Counted from the stretch's first letter, positions 10,007 to 20,010 are shown. The stretch: 64,000 nucleotides of DNA from Thioclava dalianensis (GCF_000715505.1 NZ_JHEH01000001.1:124001-188000), one strand, 5' to 3'. Program-made: numbers and translations. The notes: generated by a model from the letters alone, not told the origin.

Positions 10007-11527
10007 TCAGCCGACCGAGCCTTCGAGCGAGATCGCCACGAGGCTTTGGGCCTCCATCGCGAATTCCATCGGCAGCGCTTGCAGCACCTCGCGGCAGAAC
10101 CCGTTCACGACAAGCGCCACGGCCTCTTCCTCATCCATCCCGCGGGCGCGGCAATAGAAGAGCTGGTCGTCATCCACCTTGGAGGTGGTGGCTTCGTGCT
10201 CCACCCGGCTCGAGTTGTTCTTCACCTCGATATAGGGAACCGTGTGCGCGCCGCATTCCGAGCCGATCAGAAGGCTGTCGCATTGCGTATAGTTGCGGCT
10301 CTCCTTGGCCTTGGGATGCATCGAGACCTGACCGCGATAGGTGTTTTGCGCATGCCCCGCCGAGATCCCCTTGGAGACGATCCGCGAGCGCGTGTCGCGG
10401 CCCAGATGGATCATCTTGGTGCCGGTATCGGCCTGCTGGTAGTTATTCGCAATCGCGATCGAGTAGAACTCGCCCTGGCTTTCATTGCCGCGCAGGATGC
10501 AGGACGGGTATTTCCACGTGATCGCGGAGCCGGTCTCGACCTGCGTCCACATCACCTTGGCCCGGTCGCCGCGGCAATCGGCGCGTTTGGTGACGAAGTT
10601 GTAGATCCCGCCTTTGCCGTTCTCATCGCCCGGATACCAGTTCTGCACCGTGGAATATTTCACCTCAGCGTCTTCCTCGACGATGATCTCGACCACGGCT
10701 GCGTGCAACTGCGCGATGTCGCGCTTGGGCGCGGTGCAGCCCTCAAGGTAGCTCACATGGCTGCCCTTGTCGGCGATGATCAGCGTGCGCTCGAACTGCC
10801 CGGTGTTTTCGGCATTGATGCGGAAATAGGTGCTCAGCTCCATCGGGCAGCGCACCCCCGGGGGCACGTAGACGAAAGAGCCATCTGAGAAGACCGCCGA
10901 GTTGAGCGCGGCGAAATAGTTATCCGCCTGCGGCACGACGCTTCCGAGATATTTCTTCACCAGCTCGGGATGGTCCTGAATGGCCTCCGAGATCGAGCAG
11001 AAGATCACGCCCGCCTCGGCCAGCTTGTCCTTGAAAGTGGTGCCCACCGAGACGGAATCGAAGACCGCGTCGACGGCGACCTGACGCTGGCTCGGGTCAT
11101 AGTCTTCCGCACCTTCAACACCGGCGAGAACCATCTGTTCTTTCAGCGGAATCCCGAGTTTCTCATAGGTGGCCAGCAGCTTGGGATCGACCTCGTCGAG
11201 CGATTTCGGCTTAACTTCCATGCTTTTGGGGCGGGCGTAGTAATACTGATCCTGAAAATCAATCTCAGGCACATCGAGCAACGCCCAATGCGGCATTTTC
11301 ATATCCTGCCAGCGCGCATAGGCCTGCAGACGCCATTCGGTCATCCATTCCGGCTCTTTGTTCTTGTCCGAGATCAGGCGCACGATATCGGTGTTCAGGC
11401 CCTTGGGGGCGTAGTCCATCTCGATTTCGGTGTTCCAGCCGTATTTGTAGGTGCCCATGTTCTGGACAGCTTCGACCGTTTCGCGGTCCACACCTTCACG
11501 TACTTCCATCTGATCCGTCTCGGCCAT
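10007..11527 (-). CDS. sufB: SufB, Fe-S scaffold core subunit
   Basis: A 506-residue protein, the main scaffold subunit on which the nascent Fe-S cluster is built. It shows the conserved stretches [52 protein letters not shown] and near the C-terminus [20 protein letters not shown], which contains the invariant cysteine region used for cluster binding. It is 13 bp downstream of the cysteine desulfurase gene. The length is usual for alphaproteobacterial SufB, slightly longer at the N-terminus than in Gram-positives. Confidence 0.98.
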   Translation of the reverse strand: MAETDQMEVREGVDRETVEAVQNMGTYKYGWNTEIEMDYAPKGLNTDIVRLISDKNKEPEWMTEWRLQAYARWQDMKMPHWALLDVPEIDFQDQYYYARPKSMEVKPKSLDEVDPKLLATYEKLGIPLKEQMVLAGVEGAEDYDPSQRQVAVDAVFDSVSVGTTFKDKLAEAGVIFCSISEAIQDHPELVKKYLGSVVPQADNYFAALNSAVFSDGSFVYVPPGVRCPMELSTYFRINAENTGQFERTLIIADKGSHVSYLEGCTAPKRDIAQLHAAVVEIIVEEDAEVKYSTVQNWYPGDENGKGGIYNFVTKRADCRGDRAKVMWTQVETGSAITWKYPSCILRGNESQGEFYSIAIANNYQQADTGTKMIHLGRDTRSRIVSKGISAGHAQNTYRGQVSMHPKAKESRNYTQCDSLLIGSECGAHTVPYIEVKNNSSRVEHEATTSKVDDDQLFYCRARGMDEEEAVALVVNGFCREVLQALPMEFAMEAQSLVAISLEGSVG

Positions 11528-11540
11528 CTGAGCCCCCTGT

Positions 11541-12584
11541 TCAACCGCGCCGCGCGCGGTGTTTCTCTTCGCATTTCAGCCAGTATTCGGCGAAACGCAT
11601 CACATCTTCTTCGCGCGTGTCGGGCCCCAGTGAGACCCGCAATGCACAGGCGCCCTCTTCGGCCCCATAGCCCATCGCGCGCAGCGCATCGCTGCTGCGG
11701 ACCTTGCCGCTGGAGCACGCAGAGCCCGCCGATACGGCAAACCCGCCCAGATCTATCTGCATCACCTGCGTCTCGCCCTTCCAGCCGGGCGTGATGAAAC
11801 AGGAGGTATTGGGTAGCCTGCGCGATTCATTCCCGACAAAAATAGTTGCTTTCGCCCGATCCGCAATGACCATTTCTAGAATGTTTCTAAGTTTTTCGAC
11901 TTCCTGCCAAATCCCGCCTTCAAGATCACGCGAGGCGGCCTCGGCGGCAGCACCGAACCCTGCGATGCCGATCAGGTTCTCGGTCCCGGCCCGGCGGCCC
12001 ATCTCTTGCCCCCCGCCGCGCAGCTGGGCTGCGATGTCGGTGCCCCGCCGCACGATCAGCGCGCCAATGCCCTTGGGCCCGCCCAGTTTATGGGCCGAGA
12101 CGATCCCGGCGGTCAGCTCCAGCCAGTTGAAAGCGAAGGGGATTTTGCCAAAACCTTGGGTGAGATCGCTCACCGCGAGCCCTGCGGGCAGCTCCTGCAC
12201 GACGCCGGTTTCGGAATTGGCGATCTGGACGGAGGACTGGCCCGGATCCTCCACCGTGATGCGGCCCGCCTGCGAGACCGAGAGATCCTCGCGGCACCAG
12301 CTTCGGATCGCGTCATGCTCGACGGCGGCGCAATGGAGATCGCGCCCGCCCAGCACCAGCGCTGCCGCCTCGGTGGCGCCTGAGGTAAAGATTACATCCT
12401 GCCCTTCGGCACCAAGCGCGCTGGCCACCTGCGCGCGGGCGCGCTCCAGCAGCGTCTTGGCGGCGCGCCCCTCGGAATGGACCGAAGACGGGTTGCCCAG
12501 CACATCCATCGCCGAGATCATCGCCGCGCGCGCCTCGGGGCGCAGCGGCGTGGTGGCGTTCCAGTCAAGATAACTGCGTGTCAT
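11541..12584 (-). CDS. IscS/NifS-type cysteine desulfurase in the suf operon
   Basis: A 347-residue class V aminotransferase-fold enzyme. The start at 12584 ([19 protein letters not shown]) fits the family N-terminus 'YLDxNATTP'. Lys166 in [10 protein letters not shown] should carry PLP, and Cys290 in [10 protein letters not shown] lies in the long catalytic loop typical of group I (IscS-like) desulfurases. It is shorter than IscS (about 400 aa). It would supply persulfide sulfur, complementing SufS at the other end of the cluster. It follows the Rrf2 regulator by 155 bp and precedes sufB by 13 bp. Rhodobacterales suf clusters commonly carry this second desulfurase. Confidence 0.93.
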   Translation of the reverse strand: MTRSYLDWNATTPLRPEARAAMISAMDVLGNPSSVHSEGRAAKTLLERARAQVASALGAEGQDVIFTSGATEAAALVLGGRDLHCAAVEHDAIRSWCREDLSVSQAGRITVEDPGQSSVQIANSETGVVQELPAGLAVSDLTQGFGKIPFAFNWLELTAGIVSAHKLGGPKGIGALIVRRGTDIAAQLRGGGQEMGRRAGTENLIGIAGFGAAAEAASRDLEGGIWQEVEKLRNILEMVIADRAKATIFVGNESRRLPNTSCFITPGWKGETQVMQIDLGGFAVSAGSACSSGKVRSSDALRAMGYGAEEGACALRVSLGPDTREEDVMRFAEYWLKCEEKHRARRG

Positions 12585-12739
12585 GAAAAGGGCCTCGCAA
12601 TCAGGTCGCTCTAGATAGGTGACTTGGGACAAATCTCCCGCACCCCAAGCCAGATCGGGGCGCGCAGGCGGTCTAAACCGCCGCCGGGCCGTGCGGAACG
12701 CAACACGGCGCTGATCTTCAGATCTTCGGGTCGGCGTCC

Positions 12740-13198
12740 CTACTCATCGACCACCGAAAAGAGATGCGGGACTGCCGGACAGGGTTTGAGACCGTTTTGC
12801 ACGACATCTTCCAGCGAGGTCTGATGCAGGAAGACAAAGACCTGTGCGCTGAGGCTTTCCCAGAGGCGATTGGTCAGCGACTGCGCGCGTGAGCCCGAAA
12901 TACCGCCCGAGGCGCCCGCGCCCACATGCATCGCAGAGACCGTCTCATCGACCGCCTCGAAAATCTCCGACACCCGGATTTCGGAAGGCAGGCGCGCCAA
13001 TTTGTAGCCGCCGCCCGGACCGCGCACTGACGTGACCAGCCCCGCGCGGCGCAGCCGCACGAAGAGTTGCTCAAGATAGGGCAACGAAATGTCCTGACGC
13101 TCCGAGAGGGCGGCAAGAGAACTGCGCTCACCCGGACCGACCATCGCCAAATCGACCAACGCGACCATCGCATAGCGGCCTTTCGTCGAAAGTTTCAT
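12740..13198 (-). CDS. iscR: Rrf2-family regulator, IscR-like, with a single cysteine
   Basis: A 152-residue Rrf2-family DNA-binding protein: MKLSTKGRYAMVALVDLA winged helix, then SLPYLEQLFVRLRRAGLV and SVRGPGGGYKLAR. This is strongly IscR-like, and its place at the head of the suf cluster supports a role as Fe-S-dependent repressor of that cluster. In classical IscR, three cysteines between residues about 92 and 106 bind the cluster. Here that loop (HVGAGASGGISGSRAQS) has none, and the only cysteine is Cys140 near the C-terminus. A one-cysteine IscR has been reported for Rhodobacter sphaeroides as an unusual cluster-binding type, and this protein appears to be of that type. Confidence 0.92.
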   Translation of the reverse strand: MKLSTKGRYAMVALVDLAMVGPGERSSLAALSERQDISLPYLEQLFVRLRRAGLVTSVRGPGGGYKLARLPSEIRVSEIFEAVDETVSAMHVGAGASGGISGSRAQSLTNRLWESLSAQVFVFLHQTSLEDVVQNGLKPCPAVPHLFSVVDE

Positions 13199-13431
13199 GC
13201 GACTCTCCTGCTACAGCCCCAAAACCCGGGGCAAAAACGACCCAATGCCAAGCACAATGCCCGCTAAAGCATTGACGCAAGCCCTGGGGCCGATTACCTC
13301 CAGCTTTACCCGATCCCCCAGCATACCGCCGGGGGTGGCTTCCTCCTAGGGCAGCCGCGCGAATGCGTCAAGAAAGCCTGTACGCTTCGCGCCGCCCCGA
13401 AAGATAGCTGGCGCAACAAAAACGAGAGACA

Positions 13432-14109
13432 ATGCCCGAAGTCATTTTCCCCGGTCCCGAAGGTCGCCTTGAAGGGCGCTACCACCCCCAGCCCGCACCC
13501 GACGCTCCGATCGCCATCATCCTGCATCCCGATCCGCAATTCGGCGGCACGATGAACAATCGCGTCGTTTATAACCTGCATTATGCCTTTTACAAAATGG
13601 GCTTCACGGTGTTGCGCTTCAACTTCCGGGGCGTGGGCCGCTCGCAGGGCGAATATGATCAGGGGATCGGTGAGCTGAGCGATGCAGCCTCGGCGCTCGA
13701 TTATCTGCAAACGATGAACCCGAATTCCAAGCATTGCTGGGTCGCGGGTCACTCCTTTGGCGCGTGGATCGGCATGCAGCTTTTGATGCGCCGTCCCGAG
13801 ATCACCGGCTTCATCTCGGTGGCGCCTCCCGGCCCGTCTTCGCCCGGGCCCGGCAATTACGATTATTCTTTCCTCGCGCCCTGCCCGTCTTCGGGCCTGA
13901 TCATCAATGGCTCGCACGACCGGATCGCCCAGCCCAAAGAGACCGAACAACTGGTTTCCAAGCTCCATGAGCAAAAGGGTATCACGATCACCCATGATGT
14001 CGTCGAGGGGGCCGATCACTTCTTCAAAAATGAAGAAGAGCACATGAAACCGATGATCGAGACGGTGCAAACCTATGTGCGCCGGAGGCTTACAGAAGGC
14101 AGCCGCTAA
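13432..14109 (+). CDS. Alpha/beta hydrolase (KTN/dienelactone-hydrolase-like)
   Basis: A 225-residue cytoplasmic hydrolase-fold protein. Nucleophile elbow GHSFGAW (Ser at about residue 108), oxyanion region HPDPQFGGTMNN, acid in NGSHDRIAQ and His in EGADHFF complete the usual triad. The sequence resembles a conserved proteobacterial family of small uncharacterised hydrolases; the substrate is unknown. Divergent from iscR across 233 bp. A possible promoter for it has TTGACG at 13272 and a weak TACCTC 17 bp later. Its stop overlaps the start of the next small gene by one base pair set (TAATG), so the two are coupled. Confidence 0.88.
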   Translation: MPEVIFPGPEGRLEGRYHPQPAPDAPIAIILHPDPQFGGTMNNRVVYNLHYAFYKMGFTVLRFNFRGVGRSQGEYDQGIGELSDAASALDYLQTMNPNSKHCWVAGHSFGAWIGMQLLMRRPEITGFISVAPPGPSSPGPGNYDYSFLAPCPSSGLIINGSHDRIAQPKETEQLVSKLHEQKGITITHDVVEGADHFFKNEEEHMKPMIETVQTYVRRRLTEGSR

Positions 14110-14363
14110 TGGCGTTGATTGACGAGCTGGCCGAGAAACTGGCCCATGAGGTGATCGCCGCCCAGCAAGAGCTGGACGAGGATCGCCTGTTCATGGAGGT
14201 CGGCAACTATATCGGCACCTCGAGCCCGTCGCTGCAGGAGGCCTTCATGACCGCCTGCCGCCTGAAGATGGCCGAGATCCGTGGCCGCACATTCTTCGAG
14301 AAACGACTGGGCGAGCTGCGCAAGGCCAAGATAGACAATGCCGAGCACGGCACGCAGGACTAG
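14109..14363 (+). CDS. Conserved small protein of unknown function
   Basis: An 84-residue acidic, mainly helical protein beginning MALIDELAEKLAHEVIAAQQ. It has no signal peptide, no membrane helix, and one Cys (TACRLKMAE). Its ATG overlaps the stop of the hydrolase gene, and a rho-independent terminator follows 8 bp after its stop, so it is the last gene of a two-gene operon. The coding frame is supported by translational coupling and by the terminator position. No function is recognised; a role linked to the hydrolase is only inference. Confidence 0.8.
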   Translation: MALIDELAEKLAHEVIAAQQELDEDRLFMEVGNYIGTSSPSLQEAFMTACRLKMAEIRGRTFFEKRLGELRKAKIDNAEHGTQD

Positions 14364-14370
14364 ATGGACA

Positions 14371-14392
14371 GGGGCGCTTCGGCGCCCTTTTC
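14371..14392 (+). terminator. Rho-independent terminator after the hydrolase operon
   Basis: Stem GGGCGC / GCGCCC with a TTCG tetraloop, followed directly by TTTT. It sits 8 bp after the stop of the 84-residue gene. Confidence 0.85.
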
Positions 14393-14444
14393 CATGCCCA
14401 TATACCCGGAGGCCCCGCGCGTCCGGCCCAAGACGGAGAGCGCA

Positions 14445-15038
14445 ATGCCCCAGACCCTCGATCAGCAAATGGCCTTTCTCGCCGAGATCGAAAAGCTCAA
14501 ATCGGTCACGCGCGCCACGCCAATCCACGATGCCTCGCGCCCCGAAAACTCGGCCGAGCATAGCTGGACGCTGGCGCTTTATGCGGTGATCTTGGCCGAT
14601 CAGGCTCCTGCCGGGGTCGATATCTTCCGCGTCGTGCGGATGTTGCTGATCCATGATCTTGTCGAGATCGATGTCGGCGATGTGCCGATCCACAGCCAAA
14701 ACGGAACCGCGCATGACTCGACGGCCATTCAAGAGGCCGAGGCAGCAGCGGCGGCGCGGATATTCGGATTACTTCCCAAACCTTTGGGCGACGATCTTCA
14801 TGCACTGTGGACCGAGTTCGAGGCCCATGAAACCCCCGATGCGATCTATGCCAAATCGCTTGATCGCGCCCAGCCCGTGCTCCTCAACCTGCAAGCGGGC
14901 GGCGGCTCGTGGATCGACTATGACGTGACGCTCGCGCAGGTCGAAGAGCGGGTCGGCACCAAGGTCGCACGGGGCCTGCCCGCCTTGTGGGATTGGGTGC
15001 GCGCGCGCATCACCCCGTGGTTCGAGGCGCGGGGCTGA
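14445..15038 (+). CDS. HD-domain hydrolase (YfbR/5'-deoxynucleotidase-like)
   Basis: A 197-residue HD-superfamily phosphohydrolase. The start at 14445 ([19 protein letters not shown]) has a GGAG about 8 bp upstream; earlier in-frame ATGs overlap the terminator. Metal ligands are visible as His in [12 protein letters not shown], the HD pair in [13 protein letters not shown], and a distal Asp in [10 protein letters not shown]. The pattern EHSW...HDLVEID is characteristic of the 5'-nucleotidase/HD family that acts on deoxynucleoside monophosphates. Stand-alone gene ahead of icd. The precise substrate cannot be read from sequence. Confidence 0.9.
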   Translation: MPQTLDQQMAFLAEIEKLKSVTRATPIHDASRPENSAEHSWTLALYAVILADQAPAGVDIFRVVRMLLIHDLVEIDVGDVPIHSQNGTAHDSTAIQEAEAAAAARIFGLLPKPLGDDLHALWTEFEAHETPDAIYAKSLDRAQPVLLNLQAGGGSWIDYDVTLAQVEERVGTKVARGLPALWDWVRARITPWFEARG

Positions 15039-15147
15039 GGCACCGCTCGGCACAGGCTTCGTATACAACGGCATACCGTCTAGCCAAACCCGCCGCTTTG
15101 GGCTAAAGAGGCGGCAATCCCGAGTCACCCAATCCAAGAGGGCCTTC

Positions 15148-16362
15148 ATGACCAAGATCAAGGTAGAGAATCCCGTCGTAGAACTCGACGGCGACGAGAT
15201 GACCCGCATCATCTGGGACTTCATCAAGCAAAAGCTGATCCTGCCCTATCTCGATATCGACCTGAAATATTACGATCTGGGCATCGAGTCCCGGGACGCG
15301 ACTGACGACCAGATCACGGTTGATGCAGCCGAGGCGATTAAGAAATACGGCGTCGGCGTCAAATGCGCGACCATCACCCCCGACGAGGCCCGTGTCGAGG
15401 AATTCGGCCTCAAGCGCATGTATCGCTCGCCCAATGGCACGATCCGCAACATTCTTGGCGGTGTGATCTTCCGCGAGCCGATCATCTGCAAGAACGTGCC
15501 GCGTCTTGTGCCGGGCTGGACCCAGCCGATCGTCGTCGGGCGTCACGCCTATGGCGACCAGTATCGCGCCACCGATTTCCGCTTCCCCGGCAAGGGCAAG
15601 CTGACGATCAAATTCGTCGGCGAAGACGGCGAAGTGATTGAAAAAGACGTGTTCGACGCACCCTCCGCGGGCGTCACCATGGCGATGTACAACCTTGATG
15701 ACTCGATCCGCGATTTCGCCCGCGCCTCGATGAATTACGGTCTCGTTAAGGGCTGGCCGGTTTACCTCTCGACCAAGAACACCATCCTCAAAGCCTATGA
15801 CGGGCGCTTCAAGGATCTGTTCCAAGAGGTGTTCGATCAGGAATTCGCCGACAAGTTCAAGGCCGCTGGCATCACCTATGAGCACCGTCTGATCGATGAC
15901 ATGGTGGCCTCGGCGCTGAAATGGTCGGGCGGCTATGTCTGGGCGTGCAAAAACTACGATGGCGATGTGCAGTCGGATACCGTCGCGCAGGGCTTCGGCT
16001 CGCTTGGCCTGATGACTTCCGTGCTGATGACGCCCGATGGCAAGACCGTCGAGGCCGAGGCCGCCCACGGCACCGTCACCCGGCATTACCGCCAGCATCA
16101 GGCGGGCAAACAAACCTCAACCAACTCGATTGCTTCGATCTTTGCGTGGTCGGGCGGGCTCAAGCACCGTGCGAAACTCGACGACAACGCCAAGCTCCTG
16201 GAATTCGCCGAAGCGCTCGAGAAGGTCTGCGTGCAGACGGTCGAAGATGGCCATATGACCAAGGATCTCGCCCTGCTCGTCGGACCCGACCAGAAATGGC
16301 TCACCACGATGGGCTATCTCGAGAAGGTCGACGAATATCTGAGCAAGGCCCTGCAGGGCTAA
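15148..16362 (+). CDS. icd: NADP-dependent isocitrate dehydrogenase (monomer-type II homodimer)
   Basis: A 404-residue protein of the eukaryote-like, alphaproteobacterial NADP-IDH subfamily that oxidises isocitrate to 2-oxoglutarate in the citric acid cycle and supplies NADPH. Conserved blocks include [18 protein letters not shown] at the N-terminus, [19 protein letters not shown] (substrate loop), the metal and substrate region [20 protein letters not shown], and [15 protein letters not shown]. The start has AGAGG 7 bp upstream. Length is normal. A strong hairpin lies 24 bp after the stop, where transcription meets a convergent small gene. Confidence 0.98.
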   Translation: MTKIKVENPVVELDGDEMTRIIWDFIKQKLILPYLDIDLKYYDLGIESRDATDDQITVDAAEAIKKYGVGVKCATITPDEARVEEFGLKRMYRSPNGTIRNILGGVIFREPIICKNVPRLVPGWTQPIVVGRHAYGDQYRATDFRFPGKGKLTIKFVGEDGEVIEKDVFDAPSAGVTMAMYNLDDSIRDFARASMNYGLVKGWPVYLSTKNTILKAYDGRFKDLFQEVFDQEFADKFKAAGITYEHRLIDDMVASALKWSGGYVWACKNYDGDVQSDTVAQGFGSLGLMTSVLMTPDGKTVEAEAAHGTVTRHYRQHQAGKQTSTNSIASIFAWSGGLKHRAKLDDNAKLLEFAEALEKVCVQTVEDGHMTKDLALLVGPDQKWLTTMGYLEKVDEYLSKALQG

Positions 16363-16386
16363 GCCACCGATTTTATTGGGTTGCAG

Positions 16387-16414
16387 CGGGCCGGGCGAGA
16401 GATCGCCCGGCCCG
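16387..16414. terminator. Bidirectional hairpin between icd and a convergent small gene
   Basis: A perfect 12-bp stem (16387-16398 with 16403-16414) with a GAGA loop, between the icd stop and the stop of the leftward gene at 16420. No clear T-run follows on either side, so it may act as a weak or bidirectional terminator or as an RNA 3'-end stabiliser. Confidence 0.6.
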
Positions 16415-16419
16415 TCGCA

Positions 16420-16635
16420 TTACCGGATCATGCTCCACGGTTTTGGCGGAGGCTCTGCGGGCCCCAGGCCGATATCTTTCCGCACATGGTCGCTGAGGGT
16501 ATCGATGCGCGCCGGGCGCGGCCCCTTCACAACCAGTGCGATCAGCGCGTGGCGCAGCATAGCTCCGGCCCCGAATTTTGCGATTGCGGCCTCGATGGTG
16601 AACCCGTCGGTTTCGTGTTTGACAACTTGGATCAT
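16420..16635 (-). CDS. Small DUF1127-like protein
   Basis: A 71-residue protein reading MIQVVKHETDGFTIEAAIAK at its start and ending with TLSDHVRKDIGLGPAEPPPK. The start at 16635 is chosen because GGAAG lies about 9 bp upstream; a longer frame (to 16716) adds only unlikely sequence. The C-terminal LSDHVRKDIGL motif resembles the core of DUF1127 proteins (such as 'LsDhlLrDIGl'), small basic proteins that in some alphaproteobacteria bind RNA or affect RNA turnover and phosphate metabolism. The N-terminal half is not typical. Function not known. Confidence 0.65.
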   Translation of the reverse strand: MIQVVKHETDGFTIEAAIAKFGAGAMLRHALIALVVKGPRPARIDTLSDHVRKDIGLGPAEPPPKPWSMIR

Positions 16636-16802
16636 AAGTATCTTCCGGCGCAGGACATCTGGGCCCGCAACCGGCCTTTCTTTGCTGTGAGTAAGACAGA
16701 GTCCTAGCCGACGCATAAGGCGCAGACGGCCCGAAAACGGGCGTCGACTTCAGATCTGAGGTTGCGGGAGGGGCAAAGGCCCCAAGAGGTCAGCGGGTGC
16801 TT

Positions 16803-16880
16803 TTAAATCTTCTGTCGAAGAGCATGTGCGGCGCTGGCCGGTACTTCACGACGCGTATAGAGAGCATAAGATGTTGTCAT
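16803..16880 (-). CDS. Candidate 25-residue small ORF with a perfect Shine-Dalgarno
   Basis: Leftward ATG at 16880 gives MTTSYALYTRREVPASAAHA plus LRQKI, then TAA. An AGGAGG lies six bases before the ATG, the strongest ribosome site in this otherwise empty 510-bp gap (16636-17145). Downstream (16802-16717) are three short palindromes, including GGGGC/GCCCC around 16776 and TCAGATCTGA near 16752. A small ORF followed by tandem hairpins recalls Rhodobacter loci in which a DUF1127 gene is followed by processed small RNAs. No homologue is recognised. The rest of the gap shows nothing else that I can support. Confidence 0.45.
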   Translation of the reverse strand: MTTSYALYTRREVPASAAHALRQKI

Positions 16881-17145
16881 AATCGCCCTCCTGTTTTCAT
16901 AGCGTTGCGAATGGCGCCATAAGGCCCGAGCGCCCCAGACCGTGCAACTCACGCGCGCGTGACCACACGCCCTGCGTCATAAACTGTTGCAAAAAAGAAC
17001 CAGCCACCTCCGCGCCTTACGCATCGGTATCATGGCACCTCGCCCGCAAGGCGCGCGCCCGGCCTCTTGCCCATGTCCAGACTGCATAGCGGATTTGCGC
17101 TGGGGCGGCTTTGCAGAGGCGCGAAAATGCCCCATTACTTAGGTC

Positions 17146-17766
17146 ATGAATATTGACCTTAAATCCGACCCTACCCCGCGCTATTCTCATTTCGAGGATC
17201 TGCAGGGCATCTTCGTGGCCGCCGCTCAGGCCGCCCTCGGTCTGCATTTGCTGCGTGCAGCCGGGCTTGTCACCGGCGGGACGGCAGGGGCTGCCCTGAT
17301 CCTGTCCTATCTCACAGGCTATAGTTTCGGCGTGGTGTTCTTCACGATCAACATCCCCTTCTACGCTTTCGCCTATTACGCCCGTGGAACGAGCTTTGCT
17401 CTCAAGAGCCTCGTCACCGTCACGCTGGTTTCTGCGATGGCAGAGGCGCTCAAGCCGCTTTTGCATGTCGATCAGATCAACCCGGCGGCGGCAGCGGTGC
17501 TGTTTGGCATTTCGGCGGGCGTGGGGCTGCTGGGGCTCTTCCGGCATCGCGGCTCGCTCGGCGGCGTCTCGATCGTGGCTTTGATCTTGCAGGATAAATT
17601 CGGGTTTCGCGCGGGTTGGACGCAGCTTATCCACGATCTGTGCCTCTTCGTGATCGCAAGCTTCATACTGGTCCCGGACCAAGTTCTCTGGTCGCTGCTG
17701 GGGGCATTGGTGCTAAATTTCGTCATCGCAATGAACCACCGGCGCGACTGGTATGTCGTCACCTGA
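17146..17766 (+). CDS. YitT family membrane protein
   Basis: A 206-residue polytopic membrane protein with five or six hydrophobic segments and the family pattern: GLHLLRAAGLVTGGTAGAAL (the conserved GLVTGGxxG), GVVFFTINIPFYAFAY, and GGVSIVALILQDKFGFRAGW. YitT proteins are widespread, and their transport role is undefined. It starts 20 bp before the SMR gene begins (counting from its stop), so both are probably expressed together. Confidence 0.9.
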   Translation: MNIDLKSDPTPRYSHFEDLQGIFVAAAQAALGLHLLRAAGLVTGGTAGAALILSYLTGYSFGVVFFTINIPFYAFAYYARGTSFALKSLVTVTLVSAMAEALKPLLHVDQINPAAAAVLFGISAGVGLLGLFRHRGSLGGVSIVALILQDKFGFRAGWTQLIHDLCLFVIASFILVPDQVLWSLLGALVLNFVIAMNHRRDWYVVT

Positions 17767-17786
17767 TCTGGCAAATTGCGCCCATG

Positions 17787-18119
17787 ATGAACACATATAT
17801 CTACCTCCTGATCGCCGTCGCCTTTGAGGCTTTTGGTTCGGCCTGCCTGCAGGCGAGCAATCAGTTCACCCGGCTCTGGCCAAGCATCGGTGTGTTCGTG
17901 GGCTTTGGGGCGGCGTTTTACTTCTTCACCCTCGTGCTCAAGGTGCTGCCGCTGGGCATCACCTATGCGCTTTGGTCGGGCATCGGGATGGTCATGATCG
18001 CCGGCGCGGGTTGGGTGCTTTTTGGGCAAAAGCTCGATTTTTGGGGCTTCATTGGGATCTCTCTGATCATCTGCGGCATTCTCGTCATCAACCTGTTGTC
18101 GAAATCCGCCACTCACTAG
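17787..18119 (+). CDS. Small multidrug resistance (SMR/EmrE-like) efflux protein
   Basis: A 110-residue, four-helix membrane protein. Starting at the second of two adjacent ATGs (17787 rather than 17784) gives MNTYIYLLIAVAFEAFGSAC, which places the essential proton- and drug-binding glutamate at residue 14, exactly as in EmrE, and yields the same 110-residue length. It would exchange protons for cationic drugs or quaternary amines as an antiparallel dimer. Other family signatures are ITYALWSGIGMVMIAGAGW. It follows the YitT gene after 20 bp. Native substrate is unknown; the guanidinium-exporting subtype cannot be excluded. Confidence 0.9.
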   Translation: MNTYIYLLIAVAFEAFGSACLQASNQFTRLWPSIGVFVGFGAAFYFFTLVLKVLPLGITYALWSGIGMVMIAGAGWVLFGQKLDFWGFIGISLIICGILVINLLSKSATH

Positions 18120-18140
18120 CCCCGCAGGGCTAGCCAAGCC
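18116..18140 (+). terminator. Hairpin overlapping the SMR stop codon
   Basis: CTAGCCC / GGGCTAG stem with a CGCA loop begins inside the SMR stop codon and is followed by a C/T-rich stretch ending in CTTTTC. It is a weak terminator candidate before typA. Confidence 0.4.
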
Positions 18141-18189
18141 TGCGCTTTTCCCTTATGGGCGGGGCAACTCTGAACATAGGCAGTTTCTC

Positions 18190-20010
18190 ATGGACCTTCG
18201 CAACATTGCGATCATCGCTCACGTGGACCACGGCAAGACGACTCTCGTGGACCAGCTCTTGCGCCAATCGGGCGCTTTTCGTGAAAATCAGGCCGTCGCG
18301 GAGCGCGCGATGGACAGCAACGATATCGAGCGCGAGCGCGGCATCACCATTCTCGCCAAGGCGACCAGCGTTGAGTGGAACGGCACTCGCATCAACATCG
18401 TCGACACCCCCGGCCACGCCGATTTCGGTGGCGAGGTTGAGCGCATCTTGTCGATGGTCGACGGGGTTTGCCTGCTGGTGGATGCGGCCGAAGGCCCGAT
18501 GCCGCAGACGAAATTCGTGACCTCCAAGGCGCTGGCGCTCGGGCTCAAGCCGATTGTCGTGCTCAACAAGGTCGACAAGCCCGCAGCCGAGCCCGACCGC
18601 GCGCTCGATGAAGTGTTCGACCTCTTTGCCAATCTTGGCGCCAGCGACGAGCAGCTTGATTTCCCGCATGTCTATGCCTCGGGTATCGGCGGCTGGGCAG
18701 ATAACGAGCTGGACGGTCCGCGTGAAAACCTCACCGCGCTGTTCGATCTGATCGTGAAACATGTCGAGGCACCCAAGCAGATTGCCAATGACGACAAACC
18801 CTTCCGCATGCTGGCCACCACGCTGGGCGCCGACCCGTTCATCGGGCGCATCCTGACGGGTCGCGTTGAGGCGGGCACGCTGAAAGTCGGCGACACGCTC
18901 AAGGCGCTAAGCCGCACCGGCGAGCGGATCGAGAGCTTCCGCGCCACCAAGATCCTTGCCTTCCGTGGCCTTGGTCAGCAGCCGATCGACGAGGCCCATG
19001 CGGGTGATATCGTCACCGTCGCTGGCATGTCAAAGGCGACCGTGGCCGACACGCTCTGCGCGCCCGAAGTGGAAGAGGCGATCCCGGCCCAGCCGATCGA
19101 TCCGCCGACGATCTCCGTCACCTTCGGCATCAATGACAGCCCGCTGGCTGGCAAGGACGGCAAGAAGGTGCAAAGCCGCGTGATCCGCGAGCGCCTGATG
19201 AAAGAGGCCGAAACCAACGTCGCAATCAAGGTCGAGGACACCCCCGGCGGCGAGGCGTTCGTGGTCTCGGGCCGCGGCGAATTGCAGATGGGCGTTTTGA
19301 TCGAGAACATGCGCCGCGAAGGATTCGAGCTGTCGATCTCGCGCCCGCGCGTCATCTTCCGCGAGGAGGACGGTGTGCGCGTCGAGCCGATGGAAGAGGT
19401 CATCGTCGATGTGGATGACGAATATTCCGGCGTCGTGATCGAGAAGCTGACTTCGACCCGCAAGGGCGAGCTGACCGAGATGCGCCCCGCAGGCGGCGGC
19501 AAGACGCGCGTTGTGGCCTTGGTGCCTTCGCGCGGGCTAATCGGCTATCAGGGCGAGTTCATGACCGACACGCGCGGCAATGGCGTGCTCAACCGGATCT
19601 TCCACAGCTGGGCCCCCTATAAGGGGCCGATCGACGGGCGTCGTCAGGGCGTGCTGATCTCGATGGATAACGGCGTGTCTGTGGCCTATGCGCTGTGGAA
19701 CCTCGAAGATCGCGGCAAGCTGTTCATCGGCGCGCAAGAGCAGGTCTATACCGGCATGATCATCGGCGAGCATTCGCGCGACAACGATCTTGAGGTCAAC
19801 CCGCTCAAGGGCAAGAAGCTGACCAACGTGCGCGCCTCGGGCACCGATGAGGCCGTGCGCCTCACGCCCCCGGTGCGGCTGAGCCTCGAAGAGGCCATTG
19901 CCTATATCAACGATGACGAGCTGGTCGAAGTGACGCCCAAGGCGATCCGCCTGCGCAAACAACATCTCGACCCCCATGAGCGCAAACGCGCCGCCCGCGC
20001 AGGCGACTGA
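18190..20010 (+). CDS. typA: Ribosome-associated GTPase TypA/BipA
   Basis: A 606-residue translational GTPase of the EF-G family involved in ribosome assembly and stress growth. G1 is [15 protein letters not shown], the switch region [14 protein letters not shown]3 [15 protein letters not shown]4 NKVDKP and the C-terminal TypA-specific domain contains [18 protein letters not shown] and [19 protein letters not shown]. The last stretch is the family's C-terminal signature. Length is standard. A strong terminator follows the stop at 20033-20058. Confidence 0.98.
   Translation: MDLRNIAIIAHVDHGKTTLVDQLLRQSGAFRENQAVAERAMDSNDIERERGITILAKATSVEWNGTRINIVDTPGHADFGGEVERILSMVDGVCLLVDAAEGPMPQTKFVTSKALALGLKPIVVLNKVDKPAAEPDRALDEVFDLFANLGASDEQLDFPHVYASGIGGWADNELDGPRENLTALFDLIVKHVEAPKQIANDDKPFRMLATTLGADPFIGRILTGRVEAGTLKVGDTLKALSRTGERIESFRATKILAFRGLGQQPIDEAHAGDIVTVAGMSKATVADTLCAPEVEEAIPAQPIDPPTISVTFGINDSPLAGKDGKKVQSRVIRERLMKEAETNVAIKVEDTPGGEAFVVSGRGELQMGVLIENMRREGFELSISRPRVIFREEDGVRVEPMEEVIVDVDDEYSGVVIEKLTSTRKGELTEMRPAGGGKTRVVALVPSRGLIGYQGEFMTDTRGNGVLNRIFHSWAPYKGPIDGRRQGVLISMDNGVSVAYALWNLEDRGKLFIGAQEQVYTGMIIGEHSRDNDLEVNPLKGKKLTNVRASGTDEAVRLTPPVRLSLEEAIAYINDDELVEVTPKAIRLRKQHLDPHERKRAARAGD

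Noticed and set aside
16381-16707. Rightward 108-codon frame after icd
   Set aside because: It begins within the hairpin and lies opposite the DUF1127-like gene, which has a ribosome site and a recognisable motif.
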